A DNA stretch of 31,961 bases from Aquiflexum sp041749095 (GTDB taxonomy: Bacteria; Bacteroidota; Bacteroidia; Cytophagales; Cyclobacteriaceae), in NCBI RefSeq assembly GCF_041749095.1, contig NZ_JBGTCA010000437.1, forward strand, positions 1 through 31,961, given 5' to 3'. Position numbers and translations under genes: made by a program. Position 1 is the first letter of the stretch, and each line of letters starts with the position of its first letter. A model generated the notes under the pieces. It was not told the DNA's origin and did no database searches. It saw nothing but the letters and a program-made list of their open reading frames with translations. Positions 1 through 7,902 of the stretch are shown piece after piece.

Positions 1-1160
1 ATGGTAATCACAGACACCGAAGTCCACAAAAAATCCCACCAAACCATTTTTACGGGATAACTTTCAATAATCGAAGAAGCAATTCCCAAAGATACCAATC
101 CGTATTGGTCTTGGATCCAACAGGCCAAATATCCTATTATAAGTCCGATGATCGCACCTGATAAAGCTATAATTGCACCCTGCTTTAGATATATTTTCTG
201 AATCATCCACCGTTTAGCTCCTAATGCAAACAAAATTGCCGTATCTCTTTTCTTTTCTATGGCCATCATGGACAGAGAAAAGAAGATATTAAATGAAGCC
301 ACGGCAAGGATAAAGGTCAGCGTCAAAAACACAAAAAGTTTCTCGATCTTAATGGTCCTTAGGATTTGGGCGTGCTGTTCATCAGTATCTTTCACCTGGA
401 ATTCATCCCCTAAAAAAGCCGAAACTCTGGCTTTGACCCTTTGGATATTATATCCTTCTTTCACTTTCACTTCAAGCGCTGTCCTTTTTTGGCCATAATT
501 GAGCAAAGAGCTCACAAATGAAAGTGGTGCGATGATATAATTATCATCAAATTCTTTTTCTATGCTAAAAAAAGCTTCAGGCTTAAGGATTCCCCTACTG
601 TACATTTGGCTGGGATCTATGGTACCTGCACTTCTTGGCGCTTTGGGATAAAAAACCTGCAACAGGTCAAAATGATTGTCCAAGTCCACTGAAAGAAAAA
701 AACCTACCCCTCTCCCGATGATGGCCCTTGGCTGGGTGTCCGTACCAAGATCGAGATTTCCCCAAATATATCCTCCTTCGAATCGACCCTGATCTAAATA
801 ATTATCCGACACACCTTTTATCCTGGCCAAATGCTGATTGTCTCTATACTTAAATAAGGCATTGTCTTCTATGACTTCTGTCACCACTTCCACACCTTCT
901 ATAACCTGGATTCCGGATATCCAATCATCAGTGACTGAAAAAGATTTCCCTTTGGCAGCTTCAATTTTGAGTTCAGCATCAAAAGATGCATAAAGTCCTC
1001 TTACCAGATCTTCCAACCCATTAAAAACAGACAGTACCATGATAAGGGACATGGTACCGACTGCTACACCAATCATGGATATTCTTGATAGGATCGTGAT
1101 AAAATTCCGCTTCTTTTTACTGCGGAAATATCGATAGGCTATAAAAAACGAAAGGTTCAA
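1..1160 (-). CDS. FtsX-like ABC transporter permease (LolC/LolE or MacB type), 5' part only
   Basis: Inner-membrane permease subunit of an ABC exporter of the FtsX/LolC-LolE/MacB kind, which moves lipoproteins or other envelope substrates; the substrate cannot be told here. I translated about 386 codons from the minus strand without a stop; the gene runs off the left edge. The start is a TTG at 1160, forced by an in-frame TAG immediately upstream (1161-1163). Visible parts: a first membrane helix at residues about 19-49 (ISMIGVAVGTMSLIMVLSVF), a periplasmic domain of about 220 residues, then membrane helices at about 271-301 and 326-347, the usual MacB_PCD/FtsX order. It lies 16 bases downstream of rbfA and is probably co-transcribed with it, a pairing common in Bacteroidota. 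Housekeeping gene, unrelated to the injection system. Confidence 0.85.
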   Translation of the reverse strand, partial: MNLSFFIAYRYFRSKKKRNFITILSRISMIGVAVGTMSLIMVLSVFNGLEDLVRGLYASFDAELKIEAAKGKSFSVTDDWISGIQVIEGVEVVTEVIEDNALFKYRDNQHLARIKGVSDNYLDQGRFEGGYIWGNLDLGTDTQPRAIIGRGVGFFLSVDLDNHFDLLQVFYPKAPRSAGTIDPSQMYSRGILKPEAFFSIEKEFDDNYIIAPLSFVSSLLNYGQKRTALEVKVKEGYNIQRVKARVSAFLGDEFQVKDTDEQHAQILRTIKIEKLFVFLTLTFILAVASFNIFFSLSMMAIEKKRDTAILFALGAKRWMIQKIYLKQGAIIALSGAIIGLIIGYLACWIQDQYGLVSLGIASSIIESYPVKMVWWDFLWTSVSVIT

Positions 1161-1176
1161 CTATCCAAAAATTAAA

Positions 1177-1557
1177 TTAATCTTCTTCTTCATCTTCTTC
1201 TCCTGAATCCTCGGGGATTTCAAGGGAATTGATCACTTTGTCCATATGCTGGGCATACGACGCGGATTCATCCATGAAAAAAGCCAATTCCGGAATAATT
1301 CTAACTGATTTGCCGATTCTATTTCCCAAATGCTTTCTCAGTTCACCTTTTTTCTCCTTAATCTTTTCAAAGGCAGCTTTGTCTTTATCCAATAAAAAAC
1401 TGAGGTGAATCCTGACAACACTCAAATCAGGACTTATCAAAACTCTGGAAACAGTGGTAAAAGCATTCCCAATGATATGCTTACCTTCTTTTAGAAAAAT
1501 TTCACCCATTTCCTTTTGGATGAGTCTGTTGAATTTTTGTTGTCTTTTGCTTTCCAT
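1177..1557 (-). CDS. rbfA: 30S ribosome-binding factor RbfA
   Basis: Small ribosome-assembly factor that binds the maturing 30S subunit and helps 16S rRNA 5'-end processing. The 126-residue length is normal. The N-terminal SKRQQKFNRLIQKEMGEIF helix, the central VSRVLISPDLSVVRIHLSFL strand-helix block and the HLGNRIGKSVRIIPELAFFMD segment are the RbfA KH-like core. The C-terminus is a short acidic tail (GEEDEEED), often seen in Bacteroidota RbfA. The ATG start at 1557 lies about 17 bases after a perfect minus-strand TAAATTTG promoter element. Upstream member of an apparent two-gene unit with the FtsX-like permease. Confidence 0.95.
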   Translation of the reverse strand: MESKRQQKFNRLIQKEMGEIFLKEGKHIIGNAFTTVSRVLISPDLSVVRIHLSFLLDKDKAAFEKIKEKKGELRKHLGNRIGKSVRIIPELAFFMDESASYAQHMDKVINSLEIPEDSGEEDEEED

Positions 1558-1574
1558 TTTTTTATTAATTGTGA

Positions 1575-1582
1575 CAAATTTA
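1575..1582 (-). promoter_or_regulatory. Bacteroidota -7 promoter element for rbfA
   Basis: Read on the minus strand this is TAAATTTG, a perfect match to the Bacteroidota sigma-A -7 consensus TAnnTTTG, 17 bases before the rbfA ATG. No clear TTTG -33 box was found upstream, so the call rests on the -7 box and its position. Confidence 0.45.
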
Positions 1583-1611
1583 GTGAATTAAATGTGGAAC
1601 ACTTAATTTCG
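1579..1611 (+). promoter_or_regulatory. Possible divergent promoter for the DUF6427-like gene
   Basis: On the plus strand TTTA (1579-1582, weak -33) and TAATTTCG (1604-1611, seven of eight to TAnnTTTG) are 21 bases apart, within the usual Bacteroidota spacing. If real, transcription starts near 1617, so the GTG at 1611 cannot be the start codon and the TTG at 1650 is favoured. It overlaps the rbfA -7 box, so the two promoters would compete. Confidence 0.25.
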
Positions 1612-1649
1612 TGGGTCCTGTTTGTAACACATATAGAATTATCCCGATT

Positions 1650-3050
1650 TTGCTGAGCTTTTTCCGTATCAACGACCCGTCCCGTCTTATTGTTATTATA
1701 GCTGTTTTACTGCTGCTGAGCAGTGTATATATCTGGATACTACAGGTCCCTCTACTGCAGCCCGAGGGTATATGGCTATTGATAGGAGAAAGAATGGCCG
1801 ATGGCAAGCACATGTACATCGACATCATCGATGACACAGGTCCATTGTCTTCGGGGGTATATTGGATCTGCCACTTGCTGGTTGGCAAATTTGTGATGAT
1901 GTATAAGGTTCTGGCAATTTTGGTGGTGCTGTTTCAGATAATTTATATCAATAACCTATATATTAAATATAAATCTTTTGAGGAAAACACCTATATCCCC
2001 TCCTTGGTAATGGTGATCTTGTTCCACCTATCTTTAGATATGATCACCTTATCCCCTGCCTTGTTGGGCAGTACCTTTATTATGCTTGCCCTTGGACAGC
2101 TTTTCTCGCAGACTGTTCTGCAAAAGGAAGGATCCGACTCCATTCTTTTAGTGGGTATCTATGGCGGAATTGCGGCCTGTTTTCATTTTCCATTGGTTAC
2201 TTTTCTACCCTTTTTATTGGTGGCAGGCATAGTGGTCAGCGGTTTTTCATTCAGGCAATTGATACTGGCTTTGGTAAGCTACCTCCTTCCAATTACCTTT
2301 TGTGCTATCTATTATTTTTGGATTGACGGACTCTTTGCTTTTTTTGACCAGTTTATCATCTCACCACGGAATATTGAAAGCTATGCCCACGTCTCCTACC
2401 GGGATTTGGCAATTCTGTTTACTGTCCCATTGTTTTTTACAACATTGGGATTCTTTGTAGGATTGATTGTCAAATCCCAAACAGTAAATCAGCAAAAACA
2501 ACTTCAATTGATCCTGATATTTTTGATTTTTGCATTAGGTTCTTTATTTCTGACAAACAGAACAACTCCCTATCAGTTGATTGTCATCATTCCAGGATTG
2601 GCATATTTCATCACCTTTCTATTTGTGGCATTCAAAAAAGGAACCCCCATCAAAATATTGGCAGCGGTTTTTGTGTTTGGAATTCCGATGATAGGATATA
2701 CATGGACATTTTTTCAGATCAACTCCGGTAGTATTAATTCCTATGCTATAGAAATTTCAGAGGTCCACCGCATGACAGATGGTAAAAGGATATTGGTTTT
2801 AAGTGAAGACCTTGGTTATTACCACAATGCTTCATTGGCTACACCCTACTTGAATTACAGACTTTCAAAAATCAATCTCCAAGACCATACAAGCCTTGAA
2901 AAGTCCGCACAGATTTTTCAGAATTTTCAAAAAGAAACGCCTGATTTGATTGTGGATGAAGATGGGGTGTTTGGGAAGCTTCTTGAAAAGATGCCATTGT
3001 TAAACAAACAGTTTACTTTGATCAAACCCAATATTTACATGAAAAAGTGA
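1650..3050 (+). CDS. Polytopic membrane protein, DUF6427-like
   Basis: Multi-spanning inner-membrane protein of unknown function, about 467 residues. Hydrophobic helices recur through most of the length (for example LIVIIAVLLLLSSVYIW near the N-terminus and LILIFLIFALGSLFL in the middle), and a soluble C-terminal tail of roughly 100 residues ends in IKPNIYMKK. The N-terminal pattern FFRINDPSRL and the later FEENTYIPSLVMVILFH and LSPALLGSTF blocks resemble the DUF6427 family of Cytophagales. I chose TTG 1650, giving MLSFFRINDPSRL, because that matches how the family begins and a candidate promoter covers the alternative GTG at 1611. Divergent from rbfA and not part of the injection system. Family call moderate, start uncertain. 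Confidence 0.7.
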   Translation: MLSFFRINDPSRLIVIIAVLLLLSSVYIWILQVPLLQPEGIWLLIGERMADGKHMYIDIIDDTGPLSSGVYWICHLLVGKFVMMYKVLAILVVLFQIIYINNLYIKYKSFEENTYIPSLVMVILFHLSLDMITLSPALLGSTFIMLALGQLFSQTVLQKEGSDSILLVGIYGGIAACFHFPLVTFLPFLLVAGIVVSGFSFRQLILALVSYLLPITFCAIYYFWIDGLFAFFDQFIISPRNIESYAHVSYRDLAILFTVPLFFTTLGFFVGLIVKSQTVNQQKQLQLILIFLIFALGSLFLTNRTTPYQLIVIIPGLAYFITFLFVAFKKGTPIKILAAVFVFGIPMIGYTWTFFQINSGSINSYAIEISEVHRMTDGKRILVLSEDLGYYHNASLATPYLNYRLSKINLQDHTSLEKSAQIFQNFQKETPDLIVDEDGVFGKLLEKMPLLNKQFTLIKPNIYMKK

Positions 3051-3291
3051 GAAAATTCTTTTCTTTATATAAAAATAATTTTTTAAAAAAAATGCTATTA
3101 TTTTTCACATAGTAATTGTTTAATTTAAGTGTAAAATCTTTATATTTATAACTCCTCGCAAATTCTAAGACTTTTGATAATTCTAATTAAAGCAAGTAAT
3201 ACAGATTTATAAATTTCAACCAACTTTCCCCACAGTTTTCGAAGGTCTGAATTAGTGATTTTGGTTTCTTTTTAAATTAAAACTTTGTGAA
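3051..3291. other. AT-rich intergenic region before the eCIS locus
   Basis: A 241-base gap with no ORF of note, very AT-rich with A and T runs near 3060-3110. It separates the housekeeping block from the regulator and probably carries the regulator's promoter. Candidates are imperfect only: AAACTTTG at 3279-3286 almost abuts the ATG, and TATATTTA near 3142 is one mismatch from TAnnTTTG. No convincing terminator hairpin was seen after 3050. Confidence 0.4.
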
Positions 3292-3951
3292 ATGGAGAAT
3301 AACTTTATAATTGGAGATTCTACTTTATTTGCTAAGGGATTAAATCTTGTCCTTACAAATTTTGGTTTTCTGACCATTGAACAAATACCCTATGAGAATA
3401 TCAACAAGCTAAAAAACGGAGTAAATTCAGAGGGAAATATTTTTTGGATCGATGGAGCTTATAACTCCAAAACAGCTTTAAGCTTTTGCCAATCCCAATT
3501 GAAAAAACTGGCCAATTCAAAGACATTTATTTTTTGCAACAGTCGTGATCCGCAATTGATCAAGAGTTTTTTAAAGGCAGGAATTTCAGGCTATTTCCTC
3601 CCGGATTGCAGTCCAAAATGTATCAAAGATGCATTGTTCCAAGTTTCAAAAGGCAATAAGTACATTGACCCGATATTAAGTCAAATCCTCTCCCAAACAA
3701 TGCTTGGCCTGGAATCAAAAAGATCCGGACACAATCCATTGACCAAAAGAGAAAAGCAAATCCTGAACCTGATTGTTGAAGAAAACACCACCCAAGAGAT
3801 CGCAAACAAACTTTTTATCAGTTTCTGCACCGTAGAAACACATCGACTCCATCTAATTCAAAAGCTTGGGGTTAGGAACACTGCCGGCCTGGTCAGGGAA
3901 GCTGTCACCCAAAACATTTACGAAAAATCCATGAATTCCATGAGTTTTTAA
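3292..3951 (+). CDS. LuxR/NarL-family response regulator with degenerate receiver
   Basis: DNA-binding transcription regulator of 219 residues. The C-terminal 149-205 stretch is a clear LuxR-type helix-turn-helix (PLTKREKQILNLIVEENTTQ, then CTVETHRLHLIQKLGVRN). The N-terminal 1-120 stretch has the length and layout of a CheY-like receiver, with IDG at 53-55 placing Asp54 where the phosphoacceptor should be. The acidic pair is reduced to G8-D9, the conserved Lys near 104 is Pro (GYFLPD), and the Thr/Ser switch region reads FCNS. Phosphorylation may therefore be weak or absent. No histidine kinase is nearby. It is the only regulator in the window and sits directly upstream of the injection-system operon, so it is the natural candidate for controlling it; this is inference from position. 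Confidence 0.85.
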   Translation: MENNFIIGDSTLFAKGLNLVLTNFGFLTIEQIPYENINKLKNGVNSEGNIFWIDGAYNSKTALSFCQSQLKKLANSKTFIFCNSRDPQLIKSFLKAGISGYFLPDCSPKCIKDALFQVSKGNKYIDPILSQILSQTMLGLESKRSGHNPLTKREKQILNLIVEENTTQEIANKLFISFCTVETHRLHLIQKLGVRNTAGLVREAVTQNIYEKSMNSMSF

Positions 3952-4080
3952 AATCAAGGTTTTCGTGGATTTTATTGCGGTTTTTAATGATCAACTTTGG
4001 AATTAAGTGTTGGAAAGGTGCAATTTAAGCGCATTTCCATATCCATAATTGTTTCAATTGATTTTTCATTATTTCCCAAT

Positions 4081-4671
4081 ATGATCGACCAAATTTTAAA
4101 TAACGTCATTGACCTCATGAATGAGCATTTTGGTTCTGTTGAACCGGAAGTCGTTTTGGGAAATCTTTCCTTAATAGATTCTTATAATGATGATTTGAGT
4201 ACCAATATTTCTGATAGAGTTGTCCTCTCTGTAGTTAACATCCAACAGGAAAGCATATTGAGAAACAACCCTGCTAACAGGCAGATTTTTGATAACTCAG
4301 GCCTGCCCAGAGGAGTAGCAAGACATCCGGGGATTTTTCTGAATATATTTTTATTGATTGGCGCAAACAAATCTGAATATGTCATGGGACTTCAGAGGAT
4401 ATCACAGGTACTGTCTTTTTTTCAACGTAACCCGATATTCACAACTGCTCAAATCCCTTCTTTGCCCGACTTTTCACTTGACAAAATCATATTTGATCTT
4501 CATTCCACAAGTTTTGAGGAGTTGAACCAACTTTGGGGCATTATGGGGGGAAAGTATATCCCCTCTGTCATTTACAAGATGCGATTGGCATATATAGACA
4601 ATGTTGAAGAAGGCTCAGAAATACCTTTAGTCAAAAGCATTGACACTTCCTTTAACAACAAATCACGCTAA
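4081..4671 (+). CDS. eCIS tube terminator/cap protein, DUF4255 (Pvc16/Afp16-like)
   Basis: Caps the distal end of the contractile tube and sheath once the set length is reached (known role of Afp16/Pvc16). About 196 residues. The start MIDQILNNVIDLMNEHF, the central LGNLSLIDSYNDD region and the block GIFLNIFLLIGANKSEY followed by ISQVLSFFQRNPIF are hallmarks of DUF4255 (Pvc16 N-terminal domain). The frame stays open upstream to a TTG at 3997, but the family begins at the ATG at 4081, so I use that. First structural gene of the operon; only two bases separate it from the next gene. In many eCIS loci this gene is likewise at one end of the structural block. Confidence 0.88.
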   Translation: MIDQILNNVIDLMNEHFGSVEPEVVLGNLSLIDSYNDDLSTNISDRVVLSVVNIQQESILRNNPANRQIFDNSGLPRGVARHPGIFLNIFLLIGANKSEYVMGLQRISQVLSFFQRNPIFTTAQIPSLPDFSLDKIIFDLHSTSFEELNQLWGIMGGKYIPSVIYKMRLAYIDNVEEGSEIPLVKSIDTSFNNKSR

Positions 4672-4673
4672 CT

Positions 4674-5291
4674 ATGGATAGGTTAGTCACAAAATATGAG
4701 AAGTTGTTCTCCATCAGATTCACTCACCCTGAATATACTTTTTCCGGTGCAATGGGAGGCATTTTGTCTGATAAGTTGAGTGTCCTACCTGACTTGCCAA
4801 CTCAAAAACTTTTTAAAAGACATGACATCCAATACCGGATGAGGCAGGATACTTTATTGGTTTTTTTGCGGATACGGGTAGATTCCGATATCCCTTACTT
4901 TAGGTTACCGAATATTTTTACAGCCAGATTTCATTTCAGTATACAGGATGAAGTCTTGGCACAAACCGAAATCCCTGAAACACATGGAGGAGAAACTATG
5001 TACCGGTTCCGTATCAATCTCCGTTCCTCCCAAAATTCAATGAACCTTTCCAGTGCAACTCTTGGCCAAATAGAGTCCAGGGAACCGGAAAAGGTCTTCC
5101 ACCATGTATATCCCCCCTTTTGGGAAACTGTTCCAGTGAATCTAAAAGGGACCTTTGGGGTAATTGATATTGTTACAGAAGGTTCAAGTACACATAGGCT
5201 ATATACCGATGTCACTAACCAAAATTTATTCTACACACCTGCAAACGGCAATGAACATGAACATCTATTCACGGTTCATTTAAATACCTGA
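4674..5291 (+). CDS. Unknown protein between cap and sheath genes (cap-adaptor candidate)
   Basis: A 205-residue soluble protein I do not recognise by domain. No signal peptide or membrane helix; alternating hydrophobic/polar stretches such as DTLLVFLRIRVDSDIPYF and FTARFHFSIQDEVLAQTEIP suggest a mostly beta structure. It starts two bases after the DUF4255 cap gene and ends 32 bases before the sheath, so it is surely translated with the tail genes. In the Algoriphagus system an extra cap-adaptor protein sits between the cap and the sheath/tube end; position makes this gene a candidate for such a role, which is inference only. Confident as a gene, not as a function. Confidence 0.75.
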   Translation: MDRLVTKYEKLFSIRFTHPEYTFSGAMGGILSDKLSVLPDLPTQKLFKRHDIQYRMRQDTLLVFLRIRVDSDIPYFRLPNIFTARFHFSIQDEVLAQTEIPETHGGETMYRFRINLRSSQNSMNLSSATLGQIESREPEKVFHHVYPPFWETVPVNLKGTFGVIDIVTEGSSTHRLYTDVTNQNLFYTPANGNEHEHLFTVHLNT

Positions 5292-5323
5292 AAATAACAT
5301 GCAACCATAAAAACAATTGTCCA

Positions 5324-6745
5324 ATGTCACAGATCAATGAATCAGCAATCAGAACCCCGGGCGTCTATATCAATGAAGTCCCGCTATTTCCGCCCTCTGT
5401 AGCCCAAGTGGAGACAGCCATACCGGCATTTATTGGCTATACCCAAAACGACACAGATGAATTCGGGGACAGCTTGAATTTAGTTCCCACTAAAATTTAT
5501 TCCCTTAAAGAATATGAAACTTATTTTGGATCCGCCGAAGATGAGCAAGGTATCACTGTCGCTGTAGATATCACAATAGAAGACGGTAATATAACAGGAA
5601 CAGCCGCAGAAGCAGCAATCGCTTCACCATCTCCATTTACCATGTATTACAACCTTAGAATGTATTTTTCAAATGGTGGTGGGCCTTGTTTTATTATATC
5701 AATCGGGACTACAGATGAGGCTTCTGCCCAACAAGATTATATAGATGGACTCGATGTTTGTGCTGCTGAGGATGATCCTACCATTATTGTATTTCCTGAT
5801 GCCCCACATACCTTAACGGAAGGTCAATACTATGCCCTGGTTTCTCTTGCAATTGATCAATGTGCAAACCTTCAAGATAGGTTCACACTTATTGATGTTC
5901 ATACTCCTGCTGCCAATAACAATACCACTACCACTATAAGTGCCTTCCGAACTGCATTTACAAAAAATGATAGTCTCAATTATGGAGCTGTGTACTACCC
6001 GAGGTTGAATACCACTTTTGACTATGCATACTTAGATGCAGATGTAGATGTCACCATTACTACAGATGGTACCGCAGCAGGGGCGGTTGGTTTAGACACT
6101 TTAATGACATCAGAAACAGCTATCTATAATTTATGTAAATCCAAAATCAGGGAAAAATTAGCTCCTACACTAACACCTGCTGCGGCAATGGCAGGCATTT
6201 ATGCAAAGGTAGATGCCTCACGTGGAGTATGGAAGGCACCTGCAAATGTTTCAGTCAATGGGGTTTATGACCTATCTGCTAGGATCACTGAAGCAGAACA
6301 GGGAAGTATGAATATAGATCCTACCTCCGGAAAGTCAGTGAATGCAATCCGCCTATTTCAAGGAAAAGGTTTTTTAGTTTGGGGTGCAAGAACCCTATCA
6401 GGCAATGATAATGAATGGCGGTACATCAATGTGAGGAGGTTTTTTATAATGGTAGAAGAGTCATCCAAAAAAGCTACCATGCAGTTCGTTTTTGAACCCA
6501 ATGATGCAAATACGTGGGTGAAACTTAGAGCAATGTTGGAAAACTATCTCACCTTACTTTGGAGGCAAGGGGCTTTGGCAGGCGCCAAACCTGAGCATGC
6601 CTTTTATGTCCGATGCGGATTGGGTCAGACTATGACGGCTCAGGATATTTTGGAAGGAAGGCTGATCGTAGAGATTGGAATGGCTGCAGTTAGACCTGCA
6701 GAATTTACCATTCTCCGTTTTTCCCACAAAATGCAGGAATCCTGA
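5324..6745 (+). CDS. Contractile tail sheath protein (Pvc2-4 / gp18-like)
   Basis: Forms the contractile outer sheath that shortens and drives the inner tube into the target. 473 residues. The N-terminal TPGVYINEVPLFPPSVA motif and the GYTQND turn are typical of phage tail-sheath proteins, as is the C-terminal block from about 370 on: WRYINVRRFFIMVEES, then FVFEPNDANTWVKLRAMLEN and the final EFTILRFSHKMQES strand that knits neighbouring subunits together. The middle (about 70-270) is a variable surface domain rich in Thr, Asn, Asp and Ala. It is the only sheath gene here, whereas PVC/Afp clusters carry three. Followed 43 bases later by the tube gene. Confidence 0.95.
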   Translation: MSQINESAIRTPGVYINEVPLFPPSVAQVETAIPAFIGYTQNDTDEFGDSLNLVPTKIYSLKEYETYFGSAEDEQGITVAVDITIEDGNITGTAAEAAIASPSPFTMYYNLRMYFSNGGGPCFIISIGTTDEASAQQDYIDGLDVCAAEDDPTIIVFPDAPHTLTEGQYYALVSLAIDQCANLQDRFTLIDVHTPAANNNTTTTISAFRTAFTKNDSLNYGAVYYPRLNTTFDYAYLDADVDVTITTDGTAAGAVGLDTLMTSETAIYNLCKSKIREKLAPTLTPAAAMAGIYAKVDASRGVWKAPANVSVNGVYDLSARITEAEQGSMNIDPTSGKSVNAIRLFQGKGFLVWGARTLSGNDNEWRYINVRRFFIMVEESSKKATMQFVFEPNDANTWVKLRAMLENYLTLLWRQGALAGAKPEHAFYVRCGLGQTMTAQDILEGRLIVEIGMAAVRPAEFTILRFSHKMQES

Positions 6746-6788
6746 TCAAACCAAAAAATAAATCAATAAACCTTTAAACAAAAATATT

Positions 6789-7220
6789 ATGGCCAATTAT
6801 CCTCTTCCCAAGTTTCATTTTCTTGTAGAATGGGGCGGGACAAAAATAGGATTCAGTGAAGTATCGGGGCTGGAAGTTTCCACCGAATTTATAGAGTACC
6901 GAGATGGTGCCAGTCCGGAATATTCAAAAATCAAAATGCCGGGAATGCAAAACTTCTCAAATATCACTTTGAAAAGAGGGATATTTCAAGGAGACAATGA
7001 ATTCTATATGTGGTGGAATACAGTAGCATTAAATACCATTGAGAGAAGGGATTTGATCATTTCCTTACTCAACGAATCCCACGAACCTGTGGTGGTATGG
7101 AAAGTAAAAAATGCCTGGCCCATCAAAGTCCAATCCACGGACCTGAATGCTACAGGCAATGAAACTGCCATAGAAACCATGGAAATAGCACATGAAGGTC
7201 TTACCATGCAAAACGAGTAA
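6789..7220 (+). CDS. Inner tube protein (Pvc1/Afp1, gp19-like)
   Basis: Main subunit of the inner tube that is propelled by sheath contraction and carries cargo. 143 residues, the normal size of T4 gp19-like eCIS tube proteins. Signature pieces: the start LPKFHFLVEWGGTKIGFSEV, the SGLEVSTEFIEYRDG segment, NITLKRGIFQGDNEFYMWW, and the end AIETMEIAHEGL. Two bases separate its stop from the start of a second tube-like gene, pointing to coupled expression at matched levels. Confidence 0.93.
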   Translation: MANYPLPKFHFLVEWGGTKIGFSEVSGLEVSTEFIEYRDGASPEYSKIKMPGMQNFSNITLKRGIFQGDNEFYMWWNTVALNTIERRDLIISLLNESHEPVVVWKVKNAWPIKVQSTDLNATGNETAIETMEIAHEGLTMQNE

Positions 7221-7222
7221 CT

Positions 7223-7720
7223 ATGTTCGCTTATCCACCGGTAGGATTTCATTTTGCAGTTGTTTTTCAGTTGTTCCCTCAGACCCCAAATGACTTTCGG
7301 TTTCAGGAAGTCAGCGGCCTTGAGATGCAAATGAATATGGAAAGCATCATAGAAGGCGGGCAAAACAGGTTTACCTGGCAATTGCCTGTAAGGGCACAAT
7401 ATTCAGATATTGTCCTTAAAAGGGGAATGTTCATAGGGTCTGGGATATTAATGTGGTGCAAGAATGCATTTGAAAATTTTGTGTTTGAACCGGTCAATAT
7501 CATCATCAGCCTCCTCAATGAACATCACGTTCCAATTCAAGCCTGGTATGTAGTAAATGCCATTCCAAAAAAATGGTCCGTCTCAAATTTTGATGCGGAA
7601 AAAAGTTCTTTGGTCGTAGAGTCCATCACCTTGAGTTATCAATATTTTGACATCATCAGTGTTGACTCTCTCCTTTCTTTGGGAGGTAGTATTGCGGGCT
7701 CAGCAAGTATCAGTTTCTAA
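7223..7720 (+). CDS. Second tube-like protein (Pvc5/Afp5-like tube initiator)
   Basis: Tube-fold protein of 165 residues. It shares the family layout with the preceding gene: YPPVGFHFAVVFQLF at the start, VSGLEMQMNMESIIEGGQ, DIVLKRGMFIGSGILMWCKN and the closing LVVESITLSYQYF. Overall sequence is clearly diverged from the main tube protein. In Afp/PVC the fifth gene encodes such a paralogue, which makes the first ring(s) of tube on top of the baseplate hub; position here, directly before the hub genes, fits that. The C-terminal extension ending LGGSIAGSASISF is small and Gly/Ser rich. Confidence 0.88.
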   Translation: MFAYPPVGFHFAVVFQLFPQTPNDFRFQEVSGLEMQMNMESIIEGGQNRFTWQLPVRAQYSDIVLKRGMFIGSGILMWCKNAFENFVFEPVNIIISLLNEHHVPIQAWYVVNAIPKKWSVSNFDAEKSSLVVESITLSYQYFDIISVDSLLSLGGSIAGSASISF

Positions 7721-7731
7721 ATCCTAAAGTG

Positions 7732-7902
7732 ATGCCAATTGAAATAAAAGAACTGTTTATAAGAGCTTCTGTAGGCAATAACAATGAAGAACGTCAGCAG
7801 AAGGGTACTCCATCCCAAAATGTGGAAATTCTGAAACAAGAATTAATTGAAGAAGTAACTGAAGAAGTTCTCAGGAAATTAATCCTTAAAAATGAACGCT
7901 GA
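7732..7902 (+). CDS. DUF5908 mini-protein (Pvc6-like)
   Basis: A 56-residue protein too short for a standard ORF cutoff but clearly real. It begins MPIEIKELFIRASV, the hallmark of the DUF5908 family found inside eCIS operons, and continues with a charged, predicted helical half (VEILKQELIEEVTEEVLRKL). The slot between the tube-initiator and LysM genes is where Pvc6/Afp6-type small genes lie. Its TGA (7900-7902) overlaps the ATG of the LysM gene by one base (TGATG), so the two are probably translationally coupled. Role not established; a small chaperone or assembly factor is a guess. Confidence 0.85.
   Translation: MPIEIKELFIRASVGNNNEERQQKGTPSQNVEILKQELIEEVTEEVLRKLILKNER

Noticed and set aside
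259..498. Plus-strand ORF of 79 codons
   Set aside because: It lies wholly over the minus-strand FtsX-like permease, which has clear membrane helices and family similarity in its own frame.
1580..1888. Minus-strand ORF of 102 codons over the start of the DUF6427-like gene
   Set aside because: Antisense shadow; the plus-strand frame has membrane helices and a family match, the minus frame has neither.
3997..4080. Upstream TTG extension of the DUF4255 gene (28 extra codons)
   Set aside because: The family begins with the MIDQIL-type start at 4081, and the extension has no similarity I can see.
3952..4080. Operon promoter with CAACTTTG at 3992-3999 as -7 box
   Set aside because: One mismatch to TAnnTTTG and no -33 TTTG at the right spacing; too weak to list.
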